This document shows positions 24,090-30,763 of a DNA stretch of 45,238 nucleotides, piece after piece. The first letter of the stretch is position 1. Each line of letters opens with the position of its first letter. The DNA comes from Gemmatimonadota bacterium (GTDB lineage Bacteria > Gemmatimonadota > Gemmatimonadetes > Longimicrobiales > Gaopeijiaceae): NCBI GenBank assembly GCA_007124095.1, contig SLFU01000029.1, positions 1-45,238 of the forward strand, read 5' to 3'. Below the pieces are notes generated by a model that did not search any database, was not told where the DNA came from, and saw nothing but the letters and a program-made list of their open reading frames with translations. Made by a program: the position numbers and the translations under genes.

Positions 24090-24718
24090 TGTCTCGTTCT
24101 CCTGACTCTTTCAGGGAATTATGCTCGGCGCGGGGAACGGGTGGGTGGCGCAGGGCGCTGTGTCCGGCGGCACTCCTCCTGCCCCTGATGATCCTTGCCT
24201 CCTGCGCCACTCTTCAGTCCATCTTCGCCCTTTCCCGGGTGGACTTCAGCCTCGATGGGGTATCGGGGGTTCAGGTGGCGGGAATCGAGTTCGATCGGGT
24301 CGGTGGATACGAAGACCTGTCGGCTTCCGACCTTCTCCGGGTCGGTACGGTCATGGCCCAGGGGAATCTTCCGGTCTCCGTGACCCTGGAGCTGACGGGC
24401 CGGAATCCCGGGGGGAACCCGGATGCACGGCTGCTCGCGCTCGACTGGGTGCTCTTCCTGCAAGAAAGGGAGACCGTGAGCGGAGTGCTGGAGGAGGAGA
24501 TCCGGCTTCCCGCCGGGGAGGCCACTCCAGTGCCTGTCCCCCTGTCCCTCGATCTGATGGAGTTCTTCGAGGGGAGTGGACGCGACCTGGTGGACCTGGT
24601 TCTCGGCTTGATGGGTGTCGGCGGCGCCCAGGTGGAACTCCGCCTCGAAGCTCGTCCCTCCATCAGCACCCCTCTCGGTCCCATGCGGTATCCCGAGCCC
24701 CTGGTTCTGCGGAGGTGA
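24083..24718 (+). CDS. lipoprotein with LEA14/WHy-like beta-sandwich domain
   Basis: The 211-residue protein has a long, Arg-containing N-region, then the lipoprotein signal [14 protein letters not shown] with Cys41 as the likely lipidation site. The mature part has alternating beta strands in the LEA type 2 (WHy) pattern: [54 protein letters not shown] and [11 protein letters not shown]. Such domains occur in desiccation- and stress-linked proteins and in outer-membrane lipoproteins of unknown role. The only plausible ATG (24083) has no ribosome-binding site and overlaps the divergent DUF6899 start by 7 bases; an internal ATG at 24188 would destroy the signal. Leaderless translation is possible. 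Confidence 0.75.
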   Translation: MALSRSPDSFRELCSARGTGGWRRALCPAALLLPLMILASCATLQSIFALSRVDFSLDGVSGVQVAGIEFDRVGGYEDLSASDLLRVGTVMAQGNLPVSVTLELTGRNPGGNPDARLLALDWVLFLQERETVSGVLEEEIRLPAGEATPVPVPLSLDLMEFFEGSGRDLVDLVLGLMGVGGAQVELRLEARPSISTPLGPMRYPEPLVLRR

Positions 24719-24723
24719 ACGTC

Positions 24724-25176
24724 TCAAGCGCCGAACTGGGTCAGGTGGTGATCGAGGTGCTTGTAGAACAGGTTGTTCCACTCCTCCTTCGATAGGGGAC
24801 CGAAGGAGGGGGACTCGAGGCCTTCGAAGTGGTCCTGCCCCAGATCCCGGGTCTGCTCGACATACCCGATGAGCCGGTCGCGTTCCTGTATGAAATCCTT
24901 ATCCGGGGTCACCTTGAAGGCAGGTGCGGTGGGAGTGTTCCTGGGGTAGGGCTTTTCGTTTACCACCTTCGCCTTCACAAAGGTGCGAAGGAAGAATCTC
25001 GTGACCCTCCCGGGTTTCGGATGGATCTCCTCGAAGGCCATTTCGTAGGGCACGCAGCAGTGGGCGAACATCTGGGCGACCGTCATCTTCCCCCAGAGGG
25101 GCTGCGCCTCAGGACCCAAGGACCGGATCCGTCCGATCACCTCGCTGGCCACGGCAGGGTCGAAGATGTTTTTCAT
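24724..25176 (-). CDS. DUF1569 (DinB-like) protein
   Basis: The 150-residue protein starts MKNIFDPAVASEVIGRIRSL at the ATG at 25176-25174, preceded by AGGAG and 5 spacer bases; an upstream extension to 25209 lacks such a site. It contains GKMTVAQMFAHCCVPYEMA, PYPRNTPTAPAF, DHFEGLESPSFGPLSKEEW and a terminal YKHLDHHLTQFG. The three His positions (AHC, DHF and DHHL) resemble the metal-binding triad of the DinB/YfiT fold, and the pattern is that of DUF1569. The enzymatic role is unknown; DinB-like proteins are often thiol-dependent transferases. It is convergent with the lipoprotein gene, with only 5 bases between the stops. Confidence 0.85.
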   Translation of the reverse strand: MKNIFDPAVASEVIGRIRSLGPEAQPLWGKMTVAQMFAHCCVPYEMAFEEIHPKPGRVTRFFLRTFVKAKVVNEKPYPRNTPTAPAFKVTPDKDFIQERDRLIGYVEQTRDLGQDHFEGLESPSFGPLSKEEWNNLFYKHLDHHLTQFGA

Positions 25177-25255
25177 GCGGGCTCCTGACGACAAGAGGGA
25201 CGTGTCCACCTGATCCTCTGGCCTGGGAATCTCTGCCGCTGGGGATCGCCAGGCA

Positions 25256-25302
25256 AACGCCGCTGCCCGGAGCGGTGGTGGGCTTGGCGAAGCAGTGGCG
25301 TT
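25256..25302. other. 11-bp inverted repeat upstream of the methyltransferase-like gene
   Basis: AACGCCGCTGC (25256-25266) can pair with GCAGTGGCGTT (25292-25302) with one G-U pair, forming a long stem in the divergent region between the DUF1569 gene and the plus-strand gene. The loop contains a further small stem. It could be a leader structure or a protein site. Its 3' arm ends 3 bases before the earliest possible start (25306). Confidence 0.3.
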
Positions 25303-25305
25303 GGT

Positions 25306-25998
25306 GTGATTGTTCTGTCACTCTCAGGGGACCCTGTACGGGGAAATTCGGACCGCAGGGCTCGGAAACCCATTCTTAAGACGATCGGACTCATCGTGAA
25401 GCTGCGCATTCGGATGACTCGCGGCCTGCTTTTGCCGGTCCTTCTGCTCGCTTTGTTCTCCCACCACGCGCATTCGGAGGGCTCCATGTGGGACACCCTC
25501 CTTGGCGCGGTAGCTCTGATGCTCCTCGTCGGGGCGATGGGTGGACGGATCTGGGCGAACGTCCACCTGGCCGGGAGGAAGGATCGGACCCTGGTGACCG
25601 GGGGGCCGTATCGGTTCGTTCGCAATCCACTGTATCTGTTCAGCCTCATCGGCTTCGTCGGCGCTGGGCTCGCCTTCGGGTCGATCGTGCTCGGCGCGAT
25701 TTCCGCAGCGGTGTTCTTCGCTTTCCATTGGCCGGAGATCCGTGCCGAGGAAGAACGATTGCAGGTGCTCTTCGGAGAGGAGTATGAACGCTATCGTCGG
25801 CGTGTGCCCCGCATGATCCCGGTTCCAAGCAAGGTTTTGACGCCACCTACGACCTCGAGAGAGCTGGTGGTCGATCAGGGCAGATTCGGGGAGTCGCTGC
25901 GGGATTGCCTGGCGATCCCGATGGTGCTCGTCATCGCGGAAGTGTTGGAATGGGCGAAGCTGGAGGAAATCGTTCCGGTGCTGATCCACCTGCCTTGA
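25306..25998 (+). CDS. isoprenylcysteine carboxyl methyltransferase (ICMT/PEMT) family membrane protein
   Basis: The frame gives up to 230 residues from GTG at 25306; GTG 25396 or ATG 25414 are later candidates and none has a strong ribosome-binding site. The protein has an initial hydrophobic helix (GLLLPVLLLALF), a second (LLGAVALMLLVGAMGGRIWA) and the hallmark block of the family: TGGPYRFVRNPLYLFSLIGFVGAG, then RAEEERLQVLFGEEYERYRRRVPRMIP. Such enzymes methylate lipids, isoprenoid-linked or sulfur groups using S-adenosylmethionine at the membrane face; the substrate here is unknown. The last 60 residues extend beyond the usual family end and add a hydrophobic helix (CLAIPMVLVIAEVLEW), which is unusual. 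Confidence 0.8.
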   Translation: MIVLSLSGDPVRGNSDRRARKPILKTIGLIVKLRIRMTRGLLLPVLLLALFSHHAHSEGSMWDTLLGAVALMLLVGAMGGRIWANVHLAGRKDRTLVTGGPYRFVRNPLYLFSLIGFVGAGLAFGSIVLGAISAAVFFAFHWPEIRAEEERLQVLFGEEYERYRRRVPRMIPVPSKVLTPPTTSRELVVDQGRFGESLRDCLAIPMVLVIAEVLEWAKLEEIVPVLIHLP

Positions 25999-26100
25999 CG
26001 GTGACCACGCGGTCCTGACCCCCGGGGTAGAGGCGGACGAATTCTGGTGGGTCGTCCTGGCGCTGGCCGAACCGCGGGTTGCGTCGTAGCATGAGGCGCC

Positions 26101-27516
26101 ATGGCCAGCCCGTCTCCCACTCGCCGATCGTTCGATCGGTCCATCGTGGAGGGATCCATTCCTTCCGCCGTGTGGCGGCTGGCGTGGCCCACCGTGATCC
26201 TCAACGTGGTGGGGGGTCTTCAGGGGATCGTGGACCACGTCATGGTCGGTCACCATGTCGGCCACGTGGGGAATGCCGCGATTGGTGTGTCCTGGCAGAT
26301 CTTTCTGGTGGTCGTGGTCTTCGTCTCCTCCATCTTTACCGGGATGGCGGTGCTGGTCGCCCGCTTCGCCGGGGCCGATGAACCGGAGCAGGTGAACCGA
26401 ACGGTCTATCAGGCCTTTCTCACCGCGATGGCCCTCTCCCTCCTGATCTTTGCGCCCCTGGGGTACGTCCTGAGCCCGTCACTCCTCGGGCTGGTGAACG
26501 CCACCGCGGAGGTCCAGGCCGAGGCCCTCCCGTATCTGAGGATCATGTTCCTCTTCAGCTTCGGGATGATGCTCTTTTTCATGTTGAGCGGGGCTCTCCG
26601 CTCCGCCGGGGACGCCCAGAGCCCGATGCGGATCGGGATTGTGATGACGGCCCTGAACCTGGTCTTGAACATTGTCCTGATCCGTGGGATGGGGCCCGTC
26701 CCGGCCTTCGGGACAGCTGGGGCGGCGATGGGCACGGTCATCGCTGGGGCGTTGGTCAGCGGTGGAACCCTGGCGCTCTTCTTCACCGATAGACTGGCGG
26801 TGTCCTTCCATCCAGGTATGTCGTGGCGACCGGACTTTTCGGTGATTCGAGAGCTCTTCCGTTTCGGACTTCCCGCGGGATTCCAGGGGGTCGTGATGAA
26901 CCTGGCGGGGGTCGTGCTACTTCGGTTCGTGGGGTCCCTGGAGCTCAGCGCCGAGGCACAGGCTGCCTACACCGTGAGTTATACTCAACTCTTCTCCCTC
27001 ATCACCTGGACGTCGGTGGGCCTCATGGGGGCGGCCGCGACGGTGGCGGGGCAGAACCTGGGCGCCGGACGTCCGGAGCGAACGGAGCAGGGTGTCCGAG
27101 TGGCGGCCGGAATCGGGCTGGCCGGCGCGGCCGCGATGGGGGCGACCTTTCTCCTCCTCCCCCGGACCCTCCTCAGTATCTTCGGGCTCGAGGATCCAGC
27201 AGTCCTGGAGCTCAGCGTGCAGCTGCTTCGGTACCTGAGCGTGTCGGCGGTTTTCGTTGCGGTAGCGCTGACGTACACCGGTGGGCTCCAGGGGACTGGG
27301 GACACCCGCAGTCCACTCTATATCTCCATCGTCTCCCAGGCGGTGATTCCGCTCGGCATGTGCATCGGCATCCAGCTCGCTCGGGATCTGGCGCCGGGAG
27401 ATATCTGGCTGGCAATCCTCCTCGGTCACATGGCGCGCTGCATCCTGAGCGTCGCGCGATTTCGCCAGGGAAAGTGGAAGGGGATCCAGGTGAAGATGGG
27501 GTCCGCTCGTGCGTGA
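26101..27516 (+). CDS. MATE family efflux transporter
   Basis: The 471-residue protein has about twelve transmembrane helices in two similar halves, typical length for MATE proteins. The first helix pair carries WRLAWPTVILNVVGGLQGIVDHVMVGHH, a position where MATE carriers have V-D-x-x-(M/F)-V/I-G. The second half repeats it as FGLPAGFQGVVMNLAGVVLL, and TGGLQGTGDTRSPLY matches the conserved R/GxGD(T/P)-x-x-P loop. It would export cationic drugs or metabolites using Na+ or H+ gradients; the substrate cannot be predicted. A GAGGCGCC sequence precedes the ATG. A hairpin at 27531-27553 lies after the stop. No dedicated regulator is adjacent. Confidence 0.92.
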   Translation: MASPSPTRRSFDRSIVEGSIPSAVWRLAWPTVILNVVGGLQGIVDHVMVGHHVGHVGNAAIGVSWQIFLVVVVFVSSIFTGMAVLVARFAGADEPEQVNRTVYQAFLTAMALSLLIFAPLGYVLSPSLLGLVNATAEVQAEALPYLRIMFLFSFGMMLFFMLSGALRSAGDAQSPMRIGIVMTALNLVLNIVLIRGMGPVPAFGTAGAAMGTVIAGALVSGGTLALFFTDRLAVSFHPGMSWRPDFSVIRELFRFGLPAGFQGVVMNLAGVVLLRFVGSLELSAEAQAAYTVSYTQLFSLITWTSVGLMGAAATVAGQNLGAGRPERTEQGVRVAAGIGLAGAAAMGATFLLLPRTLLSIFGLEDPAVLELSVQLLRYLSVSAVFVAVALTYTGGLQGTGDTRSPLYISIVSQAVIPLGMCIGIQLARDLAPGDIWLAILLGHMARCILSVARFRQGKWKGIQVKMGSARA

Positions 27517-27530
27517 GGCCCCCGACCCCC

Positions 27531-27553
27531 GACCCCGACCCGGACCAGGGGTC
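27531..27553. terminator. small hairpin in C-rich spacer between convergent genes
   Basis: GACCCC (27531-27536) and GGGGTC (27548-27553) pair around an 11-base loop in the 35-base spacer between the MATE (plus) and DoxX (minus) genes. The 3' arm overlaps the DoxX stop codon. The preceding bases are short C-rich repeats (CCCCCGAC units). It could terminate MATE transcripts; no T-run follows. Confidence 0.3.
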
Positions 27554-27974
27554 AGCTCGAAGCCGTCCCCCCAACGGAATTCCCCTTCAGGGCCAGGTAG
27601 AGGAGGATCAGGAGAAGGGTCACCTGGAACTGCATTCCTCCCATCGGATGCGTCTCCGTCGCCATGAAGTGCCATTGACCCCAGTGGACCATGAAGATGG
27701 CCCCCAGCATCACGGGCATGATGGCCAAGGCCCCCAACCGGGTCATCCAGTCCCTCAGGAATCCCCCCAGAAAGACGAGGATCGCGCCCCCCGATTCTGC
27801 TGTTGCTACGAGGAAGGCGACCGCGACTGGGGCCGCGGCCATCTCGGCGAACCCCTGCAGGTTGCCGAGCTTGTCCAACCCGTGGTAGAGGAAGACGCTC
27901 AGGATTGAGACCCTGAGCGTCCAATGCGCGTGGCGGCCGAGTGAATCGATTGCAGAGACTCTGGCTTCGGACAT
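27552..27974 (-). CDS. DoxX family membrane protein
   Basis: The 140-residue protein has four transmembrane helices and DoxX features: an initial helix with RVSILSVFLYHGLDKLGN, then AGG-like turns with VAFLVATAESGGAILVFLGG, LGALAIMPVMLGAIFMVHW and GGMQFQVTLLLILLYLAL. The family is named for the thiosulfate:quinone oxidoreductase subunit of Acidianus, but most bacterial members are small membrane proteins of uncertain role, sometimes linked to oxidative stress. The start lies 168 bases from the divergent TetR gene, so the operator at 28071-28083 may also affect it. Confidence 0.88.
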   Translation of the reverse strand: MSEARVSAIDSLGRHAHWTLRVSILSVFLYHGLDKLGNLQGFAEMAAAPVAVAFLVATAESGGAILVFLGGFLRDWMTRLGALAIMPVMLGAIFMVHWGQWHFMATETHPMGGMQFQVTLLLILLYLALKGNSVGGTASS

Positions 27975-28061
27975 CGGGCTCCTCCTGATAGCAGGTGGTA
28001 GGAATTCGTTCTTACCCGACGAATCCGCGAGCCCGGGGAAGGGGTTCCCTCGGCGAGGGCC

Positions 28062-28090
28062 TTGACATGCCTAATCGCATTAGTCAGACT
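28062..28090 (+). promoter_or_regulatory. promoter with TetR-type operator in the -35/-10 spacer
   Basis: TTGACA (28062-28067) is a consensus -35 hexamer; 17 bases later CAGACT (28085-28090) is a weak -10. Between them lies CTAAT-CGC-ATTAG (28071-28083), a perfect 5-base inverted repeat. The TetR-family gene starts at 28143 on the same strand, so a repressor bound here would block its own promoter and the ABC operon behind it. The assignment of operator to this regulator is inference from position and symmetry. Confidence 0.6.
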
Positions 28091-28142
28091 GGGCCAGAGA
28101 TTCCAAGGTAATTGGCCGTGTGGCCGAGAGGGGAGGGGATAG

Positions 28143-28712
28143 GTGGCCCGGAAGCGAGGCGTAACGGAGGATGACGTGGTGGACGCGGCCGCCCGGATCG
28201 CGGACTCCATCGGCCACGATCGGGTGACGCTTGCCGCGGTCGCCGCGGAGGTGGGGGTCCGCCCACCCTCCCTCTACGCGCACGTGGAGGGCCTCGACGG
28301 GGTTCGGAGACTCCTCGCGTTGCGGGCGGCCGAGGAGATTGAACGCGCCCTGTCCGAGTCGGCTCGGGGACGGGAAGGGACCGATGCGCTTCGGGCCCTC
28401 GCGCACCGCTATCGGCAGTTCGCACGGGAGCGACCGGGGTTGTATGCTGCGGCTCAACGAGCCGTCCGCCCGGGGGAGGACGACGAGCTTTACCGGGCGC
28501 TGGGAGCAGCGATCGTGCCCGTCCTCGAAGCCCTGTCCCAGGCAGGAGTGCCGCGGGAGGAGTTGGTTCACATCACCCGAGCCTTCCGGAGTGCCCTCCA
28601 CGGCTTCGTGGAGCTGGAGCGCGCCTCCGGCTTCGGGATGCCGGAGTCGGTGGACGAAAGCTTCGCACATCTCGTGGAGTTGATTCTCTCCGGTGTCCGG
28701 GGGTTGGCCTAG
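28143..28712 (+). CDS. TetR/AcrR family transcriptional regulator (WHG-type C-terminus)
   Basis: The 189-residue protein starts at a GTG preceded by GGAGGGG. The N-terminal helix-turn-helix is clear: VVDAAARIADSIGHDRVTLAAVAAEVGVRPPSLYAHVEGLDGV, where the recognition helix includes PPSLYAHV. The C-terminal ligand domain (about 70-189) contains RERPGLYAAAQ, ITRAFRSALHGFVELERASGF and DESFAHLVELILSG, matching the TetR_C_33/WHG class. It probably represses itself and the ABC operon starting 18 bases after its stop, through the palindrome at 28071-28083. The ligand is unknown; a substrate of the transporter is a natural guess. Confidence 0.9.
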   Translation: MARKRGVTEDDVVDAAARIADSIGHDRVTLAAVAAEVGVRPPSLYAHVEGLDGVRRLLALRAAEEIERALSESARGREGTDALRALAHRYRQFARERPGLYAAAQRAVRPGEDDELYRALGAAIVPVLEALSQAGVPREELVHITRAFRSALHGFVELERASGFGMPESVDESFAHLVELILSGVRGLA

Positions 28713-28730
28713 CTGCTTTTCGAAGGAGCC

Positions 28731-30005
28731 ATGGAGCTTCGACAGATCTGGACCCTGTATGTCCACGAACTGCGCTCGGCGCTCCGGGAACGGAGCATCG
28801 TGGTGTTCAGCATCATCATCCCGCTCGTCCTCTACCCGGGGTTGCTGTGGGCGGGCCTCGCGGCGTTCTCCTTCGTCGAAGGTCAAGCGGAGCGAATCGC
28901 CTTGGAGGTGGGGGTCCACGGTCTCCCGGATCGGCACCAATCTCTGCTCGACACCCTCGATGTCGCCGATCGGCTCTCGGCCCAGGAATGGGTGGGCTCT
29001 TCGGAGGAAGGCCGCGAGGAAATCTCCCGGGGTGGTTTGGACGTCCTGGTCGAGTTTGTCCCGCCGGATGACGAGGGAGGGGCGCTGGAGCACAACTTTC
29101 GACTGAGGATCACGTACCATGGTGCCCGAGACCGAAGCCGGACCGCTCGCGAAGCGGTGGAGTCGGTGGTCGACTCGTACCGCGAGGGGTGGATCGACGA
29201 GGCGAGGCAGGAGCTGGGCGTGGACGCTGCGGTGTGGGCCGACTTCAGGGTGATCCAGGATGACTTGACCACCGCGGAGGAGGGGACGCGTTTTCTCCTC
29301 GGGCTGATGGTGCCCTTCCTCACCCTGATCGTAGTGGCGTTGGCGACCTTCTACCCGGCCATCGACGCCACGGCAGGCGAGCGGGAGCGGGGTACGTGGG
29401 AAACCTTGATGACGGTTGCGGCGCCTCGCGCGAACGTGGCCACCGCCAAGTACCTGTACGTGGCAACTCTCGGGGCCGTGGGGGGGCTTCTCAATATGAT
29501 CGCGCTCACCCTTTCCCTCCGGTGGATCTTTCAGCCCGTCTTGGGAGCCGAGGGGCAGGACATGATCCAGGGAGGGATTCCCCTGGGGGCGTTCCCGATC
29601 ATTGCGGCGGGAACGGTCCTGCTCGGGCTCTTCGTGGCGGCCGGAATGCTCATTTTCGCCGTTTTCGCCCGGAACTTCAAGGAGGGTCAGTCGATGGTCA
29701 CCCCCTTCTACATAGCGGTCATTCTCCCGGCGATCTTCCTTCAGTCGCCGGACATCGAGTTCACCACGGCTCTCGCCCTGGCTCCGGTGGTGAATGTAGC
29801 CCTCCTGATCCGGGAGGCGATCATGGGAAGCATCCCTCCCCTCCAGAGCGCGTTGACCCTGGGCTCAATGGCCGTTTGCGTGGCCCTGTCAGTGGTCTTT
29901 GCCCAGTGGGTCATGCGTCGGGAGGAGGTCCTCGTGGGCTCTCAGAGAGGGGGATTGGGGGGCTTCCTCAGACGACGAGTCCGGGGCCGGAGGAGGGAGG
30001 CGTGA
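28731..30005 (+). CDS. ABC-2 type permease (NatB-like)
   Basis: The 424-residue protein has one N-terminal helix (IVVFSIIIPLVLYPGLLWAGL), a large extracytoplasmic domain of about 150 residues, then five or six helices from about residue 195. The first of these is followed by the ABC-2 signature loop DATAGERERGTWETLMTVAAPR, which contacts the ATPase. This layout matches NatB, the permease of Na+-exporting ABC systems, and related exporters; the substrate is not fixed by sequence. It starts 18 bases after the TetR gene and overlaps the ATPase gene by 4 bases (GTGA). The operon order is regulator, permease, ATPase, permease-protease. Confidence 0.88.
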   Translation: MELRQIWTLYVHELRSALRERSIVVFSIIIPLVLYPGLLWAGLAAFSFVEGQAERIALEVGVHGLPDRHQSLLDTLDVADRLSAQEWVGSSEEGREEISRGGLDVLVEFVPPDDEGGALEHNFRLRITYHGARDRSRTAREAVESVVDSYREGWIDEARQELGVDAAVWADFRVIQDDLTTAEEGTRFLLGLMVPFLTLIVVALATFYPAIDATAGERERGTWETLMTVAAPRANVATAKYLYVATLGAVGGLLNMIALTLSLRWIFQPVLGAEGQDMIQGGIPLGAFPIIAAGTVLLGLFVAAGMLIFAVFARNFKEGQSMVTPFYIAVILPAIFLQSPDIEFTTALALAPVVNVALLIREAIMGSIPPLQSALTLGSMAVCVALSVVFAQWVMRREEVLVGSQRGGLGGFLRRRVRGRRREA

Positions 30006-30763
30006 GCGTCGTGCCCGTGCGGACGGAGGCGCTGTCCAAGGTCTTCTATGATGAGAGCCGTGGTGAAGTGAGGGCGGTAGATAGCGTCGACATCACCTGC
30101 TCCCCGGGCGAGATCTTCGGCCTCCTGGGTGCGAATGGTGCCGGGAAGACTACCACCCTACGCATGCTCTCGACCGTGCTCCGGCCCACGAGTGGGCAGG
30201 CCTGGCTCATGGGACACGAGGTGCGCGATGCCCCGGAACGGGTGCGGGAGAACCTGGGCTTCTACTCCGCTTCCACCGCTCTCTACCCCAAGATCACGCC
30301 CCGGGAAACGCTCCGGTTCTTCGCCCGGGTGAACCGGTACCCTCGAAGGCGGATCGAGGCTCGGGTCGACGAGCTGATCGAGCGTTTCAGCCTCGAGTCG
30401 TATGCCGACACTCGGGTGGAAAAGCTCTCCGGCGGAATGAAACAAAAGGTGTCGATCGCCCGGACCGTGGCCCACGACCCCCCGGTGCTCATCTTCGACG
30501 AGCCCACCGTCGCTCTGGACGTCCTGAACGCTATCGAGCTTCGGGAGATCATTGCCCGACTCAGGAGTGAGGGCAAGGCGATCCTCTTCTCCACCCATGT
30601 GATGAGCGAGGCCGAACAGCTTTGCGATCGGATCGGGATCATTCACCACGGGGCGATTCTGGCGACCGGTACCCTCGATCAACTGCGGGAGGCGACGGGG
30701 CGTCACTATCTGGAAGAGGTGTTCGTGCACTACGCCGGGATGAGGGGGAAGATCGGAACGTGA
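30002..30763 (+). CDS. ABC transporter ATP-binding protein (NatA-like)
   Basis: The 253-residue ATPase starts at GTG 30002, overlapping the permease stop, with GGAGGAGGGAGG just upstream. All nucleotide-binding motifs are present: Walker A GANGAGKTTT, Q-loop region YSASTALYPKITPRE, signature LSGGMKQKVSIAR, Walker B VLIFDEPTVALD and the H-loop LFSTHVMSE. The signature QKVSIART and the absence of a C-terminal extension place it with NatA/CcmA-type exporters. It energises the two permeases encoded on either side. Its stop overlaps the next gene's GTG by 4 bases, so all three structural genes are probably coupled. Confidence 0.93.
   Translation: MSVVPVRTEALSKVFYDESRGEVRAVDSVDITCSPGEIFGLLGANGAGKTTTLRMLSTVLRPTSGQAWLMGHEVRDAPERVRENLGFYSASTALYPKITPRETLRFFARVNRYPRRRIEARVDELIERFSLESYADTRVEKLSGGMKQKVSIARTVAHDPPVLIFDEPTVALDVLNAIELREIIARLRSEGKAILFSTHVMSEAEQLCDRIGIIHHGAILATGTLDQLREATGRHYLEEVFVHYAGMRGKIGT

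Noticed and set aside
27517-27540. CRISPR-like or satellite repeat from CCCCCGAC units
   Set aside because: Only a few imperfect copies over about 25 bases; simple C-rich spacer.
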